Source: Petunia secreta (taxonomy: Eukaryota > Streptophyta > Magnoliopsida > Solanales > Solanaceae). From it: a stretch of 64,000 bases of DNA. The notes under the pieces are model-generated. The model saw only the letters and a program-made list of their open reading frames with translations, made no database searches and was not told the DNA's origin. The stretch is from assembly GCA_029990175.1 (NCBI GenBank), contig JARKIP010000032.1:409259-473258 (forward strand), given 5' to 3'. This document shows, in pieces, positions 9,954 through 22,060 of the stretch (positions are counted from its first letter, which is position 1; the number at the start of each line of letters is the position of its first letter). The position numbers and the translations under genes are program-made.

Positions 9954-11608
9954 AAAATCCTCGGCAAGACATTTATCATGACATGCCGGCAACATCCTCG
10001 GCCATGTCCCAAGTTCTTGCTACCTAAGCATGGCGTAGCAAGCGTTACTACGATATAAATTTAAGCTACCTCGACGTAGCGTTTAGACCGGCACATACCT
10101 CGGTCGAGTCACAATCTCGCTATTTATAACAAACAATAATAGCAAGTAATTCACATCATTAATCCTAACCATTGTTAGGTATATATATGCGTACATGAAG
10201 CATACTAGCATGAAGGAAGAGTCCACAAGCACAATAGAGGTCAAGTCTCACTTACCTCGAAATTCGGGCTCAAATGCCGGGAAGAATCTCCTTTCCCGCT
10301 CGCCTTGTCCGCGAAGGACTCTCCACTAGGTCTATTAAGACAAGATATAGCACATATGAGTGCTCAATTATAGCTATTTAAGCCTATAGGCATCCTAGGG
10401 TAAAAATTACCAAAATGCCCCCGGGTAGGGCCGAGCCCTAAATTTACAAAATATATTTTTCCGGACTCCCCACGCTCCCGTGAGTCTAAAAGTACACTTA
10501 GATTCCACATGCGAGCCTTGCTCGATGTCTTTCCCCAATTCTTAAGAATCTAGGGTTCTAACCCATTTCCAAGAATCAACCCTTTGATTCTTGTGTTAAT
10601 CAACATAAAGATGGATTGAAAGGGCTTACCTTAAGTGTAAGTATGATTGGGTCTTCAAGAAAAATCCAAAAATCGCCTCAAGAGCTCACCAAATGATTTT
10701 TATAAGTTATGAACCGAAATGGCCCGAAATGGCCTTTTTATAGCAGTTTTTGCCTCTGTGACAGCTTCTTTTGAAAAAATCATAACTTTTGATAGGTATT
10801 TCCAAATGACCTGAAACTGTGCCATTAGAACCACAACTCAAAGGGCTACAACTTTCATGTTTTGAGTTTTTCCTAATTCCTTACGGATTGGCCGGAAAAT
10901 CAGCTTTTATCCGGCTATTTGAGCCAAAACAGAACAGAAAAGTCGCACCAGATTTTTTACTGTTTTAGGGGCAAAACGGGACCCTACGAAGCTCGGAATG
11001 ATCCCAAATTTTGCACACAAGCCATAAAATACTTGGGTGACATGCTCGTCAAGACGGAATTCAATTCGGACCTCCAGAACTCAAAAAGTGGGTCCCACGG
11101 CAAAGGTTCAATTTTCGACTTTCGCCAAAATAGCGAAATTTAACCAAACGACCTCGGAATCCAATTCCGAAAGTTGCTACAAGTCACAAATGACTATACG
11201 AACCTAACGGAACTTTCGGATCTCTCATCGGAGCTCATTTGCTCAAATCGAGCTCGGAAACCTCTTTTAACTCATTTAAACTTCCGAAACGGGGACTTTA
11301 TCAAAAGTCCTATCAAACGAGGTCCGTTTTCAATTTTGAAGGTTGCTACATATCATAAATGACGAGACGGACCTAACGGTACGCTTGGATTTTCCATCGG
11401 GGTTCGTTTACGCAAAACGACCTATCGAAACCCCAAATTCCTTTTCGGAATTTCATAAACGGATCATTTTCTCGAAAACCTATCAAACGGACTCCGTTTC
11501 GACTCAGATTTCACAGACGGGTCATAAATGACCTAACGGATCTTTTGGGACTGTCGACACGAAAATCGAGGTCCCAGATCCCGTAACGACTATTGGAGGG
11601 TCGTTACA
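9954..11608 (-). repeat. Right piece of older LTR element H1
   Basis: No coding sequence is recognisable. The right end reads GGGTCGTTACA, so on the minus strand the sequence starts TGTAACGACCC, a typical LTR start. Immediately to the right the sequence becomes collinear with the internal region of element BC at about 24658, which fixes the boundary at 11608. This is taken as one LTR (or LTR plus some internal sequence) whose other end lies beyond the left edge. The open stretches at 10919-11531 have no protein-like features. Confidence 0.55.
11172..11535. repeat. Degenerate 169-bp repeat in H1
   Basis: The motif GTTGCTACAnnTCAnAAATGAC...CCTAACGG recurs at about 11173, 11342 and (partly) 11520, a spacing of about 169 bp. 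The intervening TTTCGGA, TCATCGG and TATCAAACG blocks also repeat with many changes. It looks like an old tandem duplication inside the LTR. Confidence 0.6.
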
Positions 11609-11784
11609 TAGACGGAGTAGCCAATTTTGTCACGACGGACGGACAGAATTCTGGACAGGAAAATTAGAGTTTTTGGGTGTTTCGGCCGAACTCTGGTCTC
11701 TGAGTTGCCTGCTATCTCAGGTTTCACGAGAATCAGGCCGTGTGTAGTTCTAAAATGGCATGTTGCCTATGTAAGATGTTTAAG

Positions 11785-11935
11785 ACGCACTCTGAAATTT
11801 GAATGTACTCTGAAATTTGTCAAAGTATACAAAGTTTACATTTGAATGTACTCTGAAATTTGTCAAAGTTTTGTATTACTCTAAACTTGTCAAAGTATAC
11901 AAAGTTTACATTTGAATGTACTCTGAAATTTGCTG
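11785..11935. repeat. Short tandem repeats near the 3' end of A
   Basis: TTTGAATGTACTCTGAAATT followed by TGTCAAAGTATACAAAGTTT recurs three times with small changes. BC has only one short trace of this motif (near 24890), so it is a local expansion. Confidence 0.7.
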
Positions 11936-12861
11936 AGATATGATTGCTGGATATAACAGAGGTATTATCGAGGACGAGGTAACGTCGATAGATCGAGCGT
12001 GGAAAAAGAGGCTTGTAATCATCCTAGTTATGAAGATGCGGTGCACGACACACCAATAAAGAGGAGTTTACACGGACATAGTTTCCACTACAACTCGATA
12101 AATGAGTCATCTTGCCTTCAATATTGTTTCGACCAAACTGGAGAATATTGAGCACGATAAATGCGCATGATTCAAACAGGTGGGCACGATTAAGCACAAG
12201 AACACGCACGATTAACGCAGATAGGCCTGAATAGGAAGTAATACAAAACTGACACCCAATCGGCAAGGAAATATTAGCTAGATTACTGGTGCGAGTATGG
12301 AAATGTAGATTTGAGCACTTTGGAACTCGAAAAAATAGATAGTTTGTGGGTATAGCAAAGACATTGTCGAAAGGCTTAGGCTTCTTGAATTGCGTTCCAG
12401 AATGGTGCATAGTATGTTTTTGAGGTTTTGAGGTTGCACAATTTCGTGTGCGATAGTGATATTTGGGAGCAAGTGTAAGAGTATGGGAAATGGCGCAGGA
12501 TTTTATCGAGAGATCGGAGATTGCCCTGCAGTAGAATCAAGATAAGTGCAAATAAAGATAAAGATAAAGTAAACTCCCCTGTTGAGTTGAATATCCATTT
12601 TCATGAGCTTTTAGTGCTAGGAAATATGCTCCTCTCCTCTGGGATATTTATTTGCTCTTCTGGGGATGCTAAGTGCCTCTTGTCAGAAGATAATTGCTTT
12701 TTGCGCTAGGCTGTATACCTTGGAACGCAGTCACGCTGTTTCCTATGGTAAAGGTGAGCTTGTTGCAAATAATATTTATAAATGTAAACCAGACTTTCAT
12801 ATCGTTGGATTGTCTTGCCAATGGTTCTCGTAAAGAGACCTATGCTTGTCAAAAGCTGATA

Positions 12862-13050
12862 CTGCCTCCTCGTAAAGAGAACTTACTGCTACTACCTCTT
12901 CGTAAAGATAACTTACTGCTACTGCCTCCTCGTAAAGAGAACCTACTATTACTGCCTCCTCGTAAAGAGAACCTTCTGCTACTGCCTCCTCGTAAAGAGA
13001 ACCTACTGCTACTACCTCTTCGTAAAGAGAACGTACTTCTACTTCCTCTC
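12862..13050. repeat. 30-bp tandem repeat in A
   Basis: Six copies of a 30-bp unit like CTGCCTCCTCGTAAAGAGAA plus CCTACTGCTA at 12862, 12892, 12922 and onward. The period is a multiple of three, so both strands look open (LLLLPPRKEN on plus, FSLRGGSS on minus); these are artefacts of the repeat. The same motif appears in a different arrangement in BC (25840-26135) and is missing from DF. Confidence 0.85.
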
Positions 13051-13680
13051 GTCGTGATATGTTTACCTATCACGTCGGGCTGTGTACCCTGCCAACAAAA
13101 GTAAAGTAAAGTGCAAAAAATTAAAACTAAATGCCTCTTGTCGGGAGATGTTTGTTTTCCGTGTGGAGCCGTGTACCCTGCGACCAAAAGTAAAGTGAAG
13201 TTCTGAAATAAGATGCCATCATTATGTTTCCAATGTTGATAAGAAGGTCGTCATGTTTCTTCTTTTGTAATGCCTGCGCTCAAAGAAAAATTTGTGAATT
13301 GCAGGGGGGAAAGCTTTGATTAGTGCATTCTTCATCTGCTCCGCGCCTTCTTCTTGTAGTGCCTTCTTTCATGAATGTTGGACCTTGGTCGAGCTTTCTT
13401 CGGTGAATTCCCAATCTCTATACTTCACCTCTCTTGAAATTTTTTAGGAGATCTCAAAAATTTCTGCCCCAGTGTCAGCTTGCGTCCTTTGGAATGTTTG
13501 AGGGGATCCTAAAAATTTCTGCCTTAGTTTGTTGCCTTTGATAGATCACCATATTGTAGAAGTACCTGCAAAACAAAAACAAAATATGTGTGTATGTCTA
13601 ATTCTAAGGCGGACGGGCCTATTATAGTAGTGCCTGCAAAATAAAATATATGAGTATGTCCAATTTTAAGGCGAACGGAC

Positions 13681-13800
13681 CTAGTTATCATATTCTAAGC
13701 CTGATATGGCTAGTCGTCATATTTTAAACCTGACGTGGCTAATCGTCATATTATAAGCCTTACGAGGCTTGGTCGTCATATTCAAAGCCTGACGTGGCTA
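13681..13800. repeat. 29-bp tandem repeat in A (about four copies)
   Basis: Units like GTCGTCATATTTTAAACCTG plus ACGTGGCTA. This is the reverse complement of the 29-bp array that is expanded to about 13 copies in DF (52208-52582). BC lacks it at the equivalent place. Confidence 0.8.
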
Positions 13801-15394
13801 AAATACGATCATGTCCTTTGTGATTGCATGCGAATCGTATGTTTATGTTAAAATATGTACTCTCAAAGAAAGATTCTTTAGTTGAAACAGAGTGGTTCCA
13901 TTATACTAAACACCAATGTATTGGCTTGAATTTTCATTTTTCCTTTGGTGTGACGCTAGGGTATCTCGATGACTTTGATTACGTGGATACTTGCATTGTC
14001 AGACTGAAGTTTGGAATTTGGGTTTTGCCGGATTTGGAGGCTGTCTAAAATTATATTTTTCTTGGGTTGTGCTGGGGTGTCTTCATGATTCGTGCTTTTC
14101 TTTTGAAAAAGCCATGGAGCTAGCTTTGATTGATTAATGTGTATAGATAATGTATTTGTGGTTTAGGAGTTGCGATTTCCACTTGTTGGTTCTTGTTGTA
14201 CCATTGTCTTGCTTTTGGTCAATCAGACTCTGAATTTTGTATTTCAGTGCTGGATGTTTTGCGGTATCATGGTATTGAATGTTTGGGTGATGAGTGTAGA
14301 TCTTTGTTGGATTGAATTTCGGAATGGGTATCTAGGGAGTAGTTCGCTTGTTGGGTGCAATATCTTTTGATTGATCTAAAGGAGTAAAGGTGTGAGGTTT
14401 TATCTTTTTGTCTTTCCTTGATAGAGGGAAGGTTTTTTATTGTATAAGTTGGGTGCGGTGTGAGGTTTTGAGTTTTTCCAGTTTCAGTTGTATAGTGATT
14501 TGATTTCTTTCTTACGACTCTTGTGCGGGTATAATGCCAGCTGATTTTGTTTCTCAATACTATAAGTTGTACGAAAGTTGAATTGGGATTGTCTGAATTC
14601 CCTCGGTGTCACATGCCGGTGGTTCGAAAAACTTTGTTCCAGGAGAAAATGTTTTCAGCTCGGCTTGCCATTTCGGCTTTTCTGAATGCAGATTCTTGAC
14701 CAATTTCAGTGTTCAAGCGTAAAGCAATTGTAATAGTGTGACAAAGTGCACAAACTGTGTTAGCACATTAGCAAAGATTTGAAGCAAAAACAACACATAA
14801 AGCTTAAGAGAATGCCTAGACCGTGGATGATAGATTAGCACTTGAATTTAGAGATTATGACAAATTGTATAGAGATTGTAAAAGATTGCTTGAGTGCTTT
14901 ATGCAGCAGCCAAGACAAGGATTTTGATTAAATGACTGATGCTTATTTAAGCTGGAGATGGGCAATTGAATATCAATGAAAAGTGATAAAGATGTTGTGT
15001 AAGTAGTGGGTTGTGTTTTGTGACAGAAAAAGAGGTTGGCTTTTGTCGAACATCCAGACCTTGAGTGCATTTGTCGTCCTTCCTTGAAAATTTGTCTGTC
15101 ACGATGCCTGTATGTCAATGAAAGAGATACCTAACGTCTTTCATTTTTGTCAATCAATTGTCGCAATTCAATCTCTGTGTCAACTCTCCTTGTTGGGTAA
15201 AATTTTTTTGCGAAGGGACCGAACCCAATGTAGGTTGCCTACGTATCACGCATATTCTTAGATTGCTGCTTCAGTCAAGATCATTTTAGAGGTTGGTCAT
15301 ATTGTATTTTCCTTTTTTAGTAGGCTACTGTATATATGATTATTGTCACGAAATCCCAAATTTCTTGATAAAATCTTTGGCCAAGAAGTCTAGT

Positions 15395-15680
15395 TGTTCG
15401 AAACTAGCTCTTATATACCAAATCAGTGTCTTAACAGATAATTTCACTCATCGTCTTGCCTTATGCTTGCTAGTGGGTAGCGATATGCTTCCAAATGCTC
15501 AGGGCTTTCCAGGTTTGTCATAAAATGAGAGCTTTGTCACTATGCATTTTCCTTTCTTTTCAAGTTGAATTGGCCTGCCAGTTTTTGTTGTTGTGCACAA
15601 GTCTTTATTGCATTCTTTGATTTCCAATTTCTTATTGCCTTCCACTAGCCTTTTAACTGCCATTTCAATCAGGATAAGAG
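15395..15680 (-). pseudogene. Gag-like remnant of A
   Basis: On the minus strand the sequence is collinear with the better preserved gag-like ORF of DF (48228-48458), including the stretches matching TGCACAACAACAAAA, LEAYxYxLAS and the SVKTL coding block. Frameshifts and stops destroy it. It lies directly downstream of a short helical segment (15943-15665, KQEEFATTCTMHMERKIDKA). Confidence 0.55.
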
Positions 15681-15943
15681 CAAGTTTGGAAAATACTTTG
15701 GATCACACTCATGTATTGTAAGTGGTGAGACTGTGCAAACAGGAGAAACAAATCAATCTTCGGGTGTTGTGTCAAAAGATCTTGTGGTAAATCAGGTGTA
15801 CCTTTGAGGTTGACCAATATATTTCGTGCCTTGTCAATCTTCCTCTCCATGTGCATAGTGCATGTTGTAGCAAACTCTTCTTGTTTTGAAAAATCGCTAA
15901 CAAGTGTACTTTGCTTAACCATATCTTCTGTCTTGTTATTCAA
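15665..15943 (-). pseudogene. Charged helical segment between ORF1 and gag-like ORF of A
   Basis: An open piece of 92 residues containing DMVKQSTLVSDFSKQEEFAT, then MERKIDKARNILVNLKGTPD and LPQDLL. The same peptide is present in BC (28511-28317) and DF (42071-42265), so it is a real conserved part of the family. Spacing of hydrophobic residues suggests a coiled coil. Function unknown; it may be the N-terminal part of gag. Confidence 0.55.
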
Positions 15944-16339
15944 CTAAAGCCAACCTTTTGGATAATAAGTTTTGAGTTGGTGAAGGATAGAGAATAATCA
16001 GGACATGCGAAAGGTTTTAGATATCAGGATTTGGGCATAGGATTGGGAGAGGAGATGCCTACCTTGGTAGGAGATTGGATTTGAGAAGGAATTCACTTAG
16101 GTAGAAAGAGACCTAGAGCAACAAACAAATTCACGGTATGCACACATAGCAAATAAAAATGCATCCTATAATGCAAAAGACCGCTTTATGCATGATGATT
16201 TGAAAAGCGCTTCGTGCCACATGTATCACTTCATTTGCTAACAATGTGGAGCCTAAAAGAGAATATTACATTATTGGTCTTTATTACATTGGCTGATATT
16301 AAAACAGTATAAGAGAAGGAAAAAACTAGACATTGCTAG

Positions 16340-17760
16340 GAGATTCGATCATGGCCAGGTGAACATCTTTTATGATGATCCATCCCCAGAAGAACCCTCC
16401 TCTTCTTTAGACGATTCTCCCTCAAATGAACTTGCCCCTGATGAGTCTCATTGGAAGATTATGTTGTCTGTATCAATTAGGAGCCGGGAAATGTTGAATG
16501 TGAAGTTTTTCAACATTTCCCGATCTTTCTTTCCATTCTCCTCTATTCCTTTGTCAGCCACAGAGCTCATTCCTTCGCTAGCCCATATACCTATACACTC
16601 TATGTGTTTTGTCAATATTTCTGCCTTATTGTGCCATTTGTCTTTTTCTTTGTTCTTTGCTTCGACCAAATTTTGCTTTTGTGCTATTTTTTCTCGTTCC
16701 CTTGCCAGTTGTTTGCGTAGCCTCTTGCACTCAAATTCTAAATCATCAGTGTTTCTTTACCTTTTTGTTGTGGCTCTTGGTTGTTCCGCCCTTGCTATGT
16801 CTTTCTTGAACCAGTCTGGGTAATCTTCATCATAGCTTGCATCAAACCTGTCTCGTCCAATAGTGTCGAATCACTTTCAATGCCTCGCTTTCCAAAGTCC
16901 TAATATCTTATCTTCGAATGGTATCACTCCTCCAAAATTATCTGCTTTGAAACTTTCGATATCTGCCATTTGGGGTACAGTCTGCTTTCTCCCTGCCTGT
17001 CTAAGTGCCCTTAAAGGAGTGTATGGACATATTCCTCTAAACCCAACCAAGATAAGAAATGAAGCTCCTTCCGATCATGTGATCACTGTGATACTAGGAA
17101 AGTAGTCAAACATCCATTGTATATTTTCAGATGTGAACTCACAAAATATATGGTGCTAGCTTTCGACAGTTGTTAGCCGATCCCACTTTCCAAGAGCACT
17201 ATCCATGCGAGCGGTATGAGTCAAGATGTAGTTTTCTCTTGGTATGGAATGGAAAGGTTGCTCTGTGCTATTCGCCTTTTGCAAATGCTCCATCATCCAA
17301 ATTTGTAAAAGCAAGTTGCAACCTTCGAAAATATTAGCGCCTTTCTTGCATTTGTCTAAGGTCGGTACATTTCTGCGATAATCATAGGTATCAAAGTGTA
17401 TTTCCTATCAAAGTGCTTGAGTAGGGCATCTGCGATCGATATCACGCAAAAATTGACCCGTCCTTTGTGTTCTGGAAACACGACAGTCCCTAAAAAGCCG
17501 GTGACAAAAGCGAGTACCCTCCGCTCTTGCCAATCTTCCTTGTTAATGGTAAAATTATCTTGGAATTATTAAAATGCTTCTTGGTTACCTTTTGTGCCTT
17601 TGAATGGCTTTGATTTCAGTATAATCCCAACAGATTGTCCATATTTGCACGTTCAATGCTCTTTGGGTGTCAAAAACCAGTTTGGATTGTTTGAACAAGT
17701 TGGCCTATTGAACTTGAGAACAAGTCGGCTAATAATATGTGATGATGCATGATTCCTAGT
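16340..17760 (-). pseudogene. ORF1 (DUF7745-like) remnant of A
   Basis: Frame fragments on the minus strand match the first ORF of BC and DF: a FEGCNLLLQIWMMEHL block around 17340-17280, PFHSIPRENYILTHTAR around 17260-17200, and a C-terminal helical part at 16669-16448 (KDKWHNKAEILTKHIECIG, IEENGKKDREMLKNF). Stops and frameshifts are frequent, so it cannot be expressed as one protein. The plus-strand frames here (16359-16823 and others) are antisense shadows. Confidence 0.6.
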
Positions 17761-18633
17761 GTTTCTACTAAGGAATGGAGTTAGCTAGACCAGGTTTTAT
17801 TATCCTCCAAAGCAGACGACTCGGGATCGGAAATGTCATGGACCAAATAGATTTCAAGTCGTTCTCCCTAAAGGAACTTTTGTAAGGGAAAGGTGTTCGT
17901 AACCACCGTGTTTTCAACGCACGATTTTGAAGTTGCCAGGGGTGGCGAGAGGTATGCACAAGTTTTAAAAATGTACCAGTTTTTAAAAAATGTACAAGAT
18001 TTGAATGAAAATGCACATGTTTCTTAAAAATGTGTAAGATTTGAAAAATGATGCACATGTTGAAGTAGTTCACAAAATAACTTTTAAAAAGAGGAGTAAA
18101 AAGAAAAACAAAACAAACAAGTTAGTTTGAAAAAATAGAATAATTGAAGCAAGACAATATTAAAACTGCAAAAACAATCATGAAGTCAAACTGTTTAAAA
18201 AAAGAAGATTTTAGCAAAATTGTGAAGGATTTTGAAAACCTTTGAAGCATGATGCATTCTCTTAACAAAAACTTCTAATAGTGGGTTCCTAGACGGGACA
18301 TGGTTCCCCCAGGTGGACAACCAAGGGATGGAAATGTTTAGAATTGTTGGTTCAGACCAACTAGATTCCAAATCGTTCCCCTTAAAGGGTGTTTTGAGAG
18401 TGGAACGACCGTTGGATCCACATAATAGTTCATGATGTATGCAAGTGTAAAATTTGCAGGAGTGGAGGAAGTAAAAAGACAATCCAACAAAATTTAAAAG
18501 ACAAAAGAAGCGCCAAGACAACTAAGTTTCAATCCTGCAAAAAGGAAAAGATAAAAATTTAGTCTCGAAAAATAATAAAAGAAATAAGAGTAAAGAATCC
18601 AATTCAAAGTGCGTTATGGTTAGAACTTTGATA
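17761..18633 (-). other. Leader of A between PBS and ORF1
   Basis: No gene seen. AT-rich sequence includes an apparent internal duplication: two blocks with TTCAAGTCGTTCTCCCTAAAGG (17848) and TCCAAATCGTTCCCCTTAAA (18366), each close to a GTTGAAC/GGAACGACC-like motif. Equivalent leaders follow the PBS in BC and DF. Confidence 0.5.
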
Positions 18634-18651
18634 TCCCCAACGAAGTCGTCA
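18634..18651 (-). promoter_or_regulatory. Primer-binding site of A (Ogre-type)
   Basis: The minus strand reads TGACGACTTCGTTGGGGA, 3 nt inside the LTR end. It is a mutated version of the TGGYGACTCCGCTGGGGA-type site, best kept in DF. Ogre elements are reported to use a tRNA-Arg primer with a site of this kind. Confidence 0.7.
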
Positions 18652-18654
18652 TTC

Positions 18655-21252
18655 TGTCGACACCAATTTTTCACGAACCAGTTAGAGTTCGAAAACAGGA
18701 TTTGACTTGTTAGAACTCACGGGTAGTATTTGAAGTCGCCACCTAACATATTTTTTAACTAGGCGTATTTGGGCTCCTACTTTTGTTTCTAGCCAATTTT
18801 TATAGTTAACTTTGAAAACGTGGTTTTGTGAAGTAAAAATTCTAGGTAAGGGTTCAAACTAACCCGAGAGGAAGGTGTTAGGCACCTCTCAGGTTCCACC
18901 AAATGTGGTTCCCGGCCGAACTATATAATTGGGATGCAAAAATAAACTAAACTAAATCTAACTAAATAATTTTCATTACAATATACAAATTTGATATATA
19001 TAATAATTAAAATTAAATAAAAGGTTCAATGTTTGCTAGTTGCTTCTTTCTTAGCAAACTTCAACAAAAGACACCTCGCAAAATTAAAGACAAATTAGTT
19101 AGTATGTCAAAAATGAATTAATAAGAGATAAGACAAAATAGAATAATGCAATTAAATTTGAGACGCTCTGGAGCGTCGTCTTTAACTTATGAAAATGTAC
19201 CTCGCAAAAATAGAAAAAATAAATTAGTATTCTAATCAATGAAATAAAAGTAAAATAAAGTGATAAAAATAAAAAAAAAAATAATCATAATAATAAAGGA
19301 AAATAAATTTTGTAAAATTTTAGGCTCTGATTGGCTTATTGCATCAAGTGGAGGTTAGGGACGTCGGTAAGCTGCACCGGCCAGTTGGCATGTCATGTAC
19401 CGGCAATCCCACTACTCCACCATCGCTTACATTGCAAAGCAATATGTATCATCATCGCCTATTCTGTTTTTCGGGACACGTAAAGGGATATTGTATATAG
19501 GACTGGACGGGACATGTATTGGGCCTCAAAAATTTCATTGGCCAAACGGTAGAGTATCCGTTCAAATCAGTATAAATCCTCAAATAGAATATTTTCATAG
19601 GCTAAATTTAGCATAGTCAACTGTTCCTATCTGTGCCAAATCCAGCGCAATAATGTCACCGGGACTGCCAAAAAAAAAAACTTTTCAAGGAAAACCATCA
19701 GCCATGCTCCGCAATAAACAAAACAAACCAACAAAATAGCAGTGATGATAGCAGCCAATATAACCAAACTAAAGTATGAATCAACCGGGTTTAAATTCCA
19801 CTAGGCAAAAAGAAATTTAAGAAAATTTATTAAAGAACAGTGACACCCGATTCAGCGAGCAAGTGCTGACAAAAGGTTGAACTCACTGTCAAGAGTCATC
19901 TCTGTTAAAGAAGCGATTATCTGGCGAGGTAGCAGTGGCAGCAGATGAAACAACAATAACAGCGAAGTAGGAAGGAGCGACTGCCTAGCCACTTTCGACG
20001 GCGGCGTCGCTGCAACTTCACCCCTTTTATGCTTTTAAATTTCTTATATTAACACCTACCAAAAGAATGATTGAGACCAAATTTTTGGCTAAGATCAAAT
20101 ACTTTCATGGCATTGCCGGTGGTGGAGACTGGTTTTTGCCACAACCCATCACCTCCCACCACCGTTACTCTGCCTCTATATTTTCTGTCCCCCTTTACCC
20201 CGATCTTCCTTTTTATGTGCGTTTACTATTGTATGTAATATGTGGGTGTAGAGAATGGGCATGTATTGTGTGCATGAATCTGTGGATCTATTTGTGTGTT
20301 GAAGAAGAAGAAGAAGGCTAAAGGAGGCATGTATGTAATTTACTGATATTGGTGGGTATGTCAAATGGGTATTGTGTAATAGCGGGAGAAGGCAGGTTGG
20401 TGATGATGCTTGTTGGGTGGTGTGTGGAGTGAAGGAGGAGATGATGGCTAGCATGCTGTTCTTCGTGTATCGGGGTCTATATATGTAGTGCAAGGATGAG
20501 AAATAGACGTTGGGGGATGGGAGTAATTGAAGGAGCAATAGAGAGATTTTTGGGGGAATTTAGATTAATTTGGGGAGGGGAGATTTGGTAGAGTGATTAA
20601 AGGAGGTGATGGACAGAAATGAGGAATTTTGACATGGGCAAGATATTGGATGATTTGAGAGATAATGGAAATAATTGAAAATATTACACAAATCTGATTT
20701 TGAAATTCAGAAAAAAGGATGTATTTGGCCAAATCCTCTGCCCATGTTCAAGATAGGATTTTAATAAAAAGAGAATAAAATATGTTGATATTTTGAATTA
20801 GGTAGAGATTAAGGAAGTTATTCAAAATCAAAATAATTCGAATTCCAAAAGGATACAATGCACGAGTCAAAATAATGGATTGGATATAATTAATCGGACT
20901 AATAGTTATCTAAAGGTGTTGAGCAAGACAAAAAGAAATATATATTGCATACAAAAGAAGAAAAATGCATAAAACTTAGGTCAAGTCAAATTAATTAAGC
21001 ATAATATTCCAAATATATTTATTAAATGCTATAAATGTACTAAATTGCACAAACATAAATAATATTGATAAATAGCCTAAATGATGCAAAATTACATAAT
21101 ATAGCCACAATTAAGTATATAATATATAAGTAGAGGATTACACACGTAAATTCATGCCTTCTAATGCAAATTCGCTCAAACAATTAAATTGCACCTTTTA
21201 GTTAAATTATAGCCAATTATGTAAAAAGGAGGGACAAAATTGGGTGTCAACA
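18655..21252 (-). repeat. 5' LTR of A
   Basis: Starts TGTCGACACC and ends GGTGTCAACA on the plus strand; 2598 bp. Shares with the other four LTRs of the family the GTCGCCACCTAACATATTTT block, the AGGTGTTAGGCACCTCTC block and the terminal GGAGGGACAAAATTGGGTGT. The short frames inside (19395, 20067, 20176) are not supported as genes. Confidence 0.88.
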
Positions 21253-22060
21253 TCTGCCTGACAACTCAGGTTTGTGCAATACGGTCCGTAATGGAAAAGA
21301 GGAAACCACGACAATGGTATGCCTCTGAAAGTACTGCCGCAGCTTCCTTGCTTCCATGACTAAGGCAAGTGTGAGCTTCTCTAGATGTTGATACCTTGTT
21401 TCAGTGTCTAGGAGAGACTTTCTGACATAGAATACTGGTGACTGCACCCCCTTCTCTTCTCATGCAAGGACGGCACTAACGGTGACTTCGGATACTAGTA
21501 GGTACAGCAATAATGGTTCTCTCTTGCGTGGCTTGGTAAGCAACAGAGGATTCTCCAGATACTGTTTTAGCTCTTTTAGCGCCTTGCTGCATTGCTCCGT
21601 CCACTTAAAGCTTTTATTCTTTTTCAGGACATTGAAAAATTGATGACACTTCTCTGATGACCGCGAGATGAACCGGTTTAGCGCTGCGATTCGATCATTG
21701 AGGCTTTTAATTTCCACTTCATTCTACAGGACCTCCGGTACTGCCTCGGTTTTTTCGATCTTCATCGGGTTCGCCTCTATACCCCTGTTAGAAACAATGA
21801 ATCCAAGGAACATCTTGAAGGATACACCAAAGGCACAGTTCTCGGGGTTGAGCTTCATTCCAAACTTTTCCAGGATATCGAATGCTATCTCTAGATGGCC
21901 AATGTGATTTTTGACAAATTTTGACTTGACCCGCATGTCGTCGATGTAGACTTATGGTCTTGCCGATCTGCTCCTTGAACATCAGGTTCACTAATTTTTG
22001 ATAAGTCGCTCCTGCGTTCTTCAGTCTAAAAGGCATCACTCTATAACAATAAGTCCCCCT
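21253..22060 (-). pseudogene. T1 reverse transcriptase C-terminal half and RNase H start
   Basis: Ty3/gypsy Tat-lineage pol. On the minus strand: the RT fingers/palm piece GTYCYRVMPFRLKNAGATYQ (22066-22008), a frameshift, then the YIDD catalytic motif region and VKNHIGHLEIAFDILEKFGM (21936-21860), the connection domain (NDRIAALNRFISRSSEKCHQ, 21720-21640) and the RNase H part (SPVFYVRKSLLDTETRYQHL, 21447-21250) ending in PELSGR. It stops abruptly at both sides: at 22060 by insertion of BC and at 21253 by insertion of A. The frameshift just before YIDD shows it was inactive or has decayed. Confidence 0.88.
22056..22060. repeat. Target duplication CCCCT, left copy (BC)
   Basis: CCCCT directly before LTR B; the matching copy is 33579-33583 directly after LTR C. 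Confidence 0.85.

Larger units (their letters stand above)
11609..21252 (-). mobile_element. Element A: pol-less Ogre-like element, 5' LTR and internal region
   Basis: Minus-strand element with 5' LTR at 18655-21252 and internal region 11609-18654. The internal region lines up, in the same order, with the internal regions of BC and DF: PBS, leader, first ORF with a DUF7745-like domain, gag-like stretch, tandem repeats, terminal segment. The left end stops abruptly at the H1 LTR (11608), so the 3' LTR must lie outside the window beyond H1. To the right it interrupts the RNase H frame of T1. No protease, RT, RNase H or integrase sequence is present. Confidence 0.75.

Noticed and set aside
12694..13187. 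Long open frames on both strands with repeated LLLLPPRKEN and FSLRGGSS
   Set aside because: They are produced by a 30-bp tandem repeat, a multiple of three without stops. Opposite strands open at once and no conservation in DF or BC.
16359..17105. Ser/Pro-rich plus-strand genes
   Set aside because: Antisense of the degraded ORF1 of element A; the matching minus-strand peptide blocks are conserved in BC and DF.
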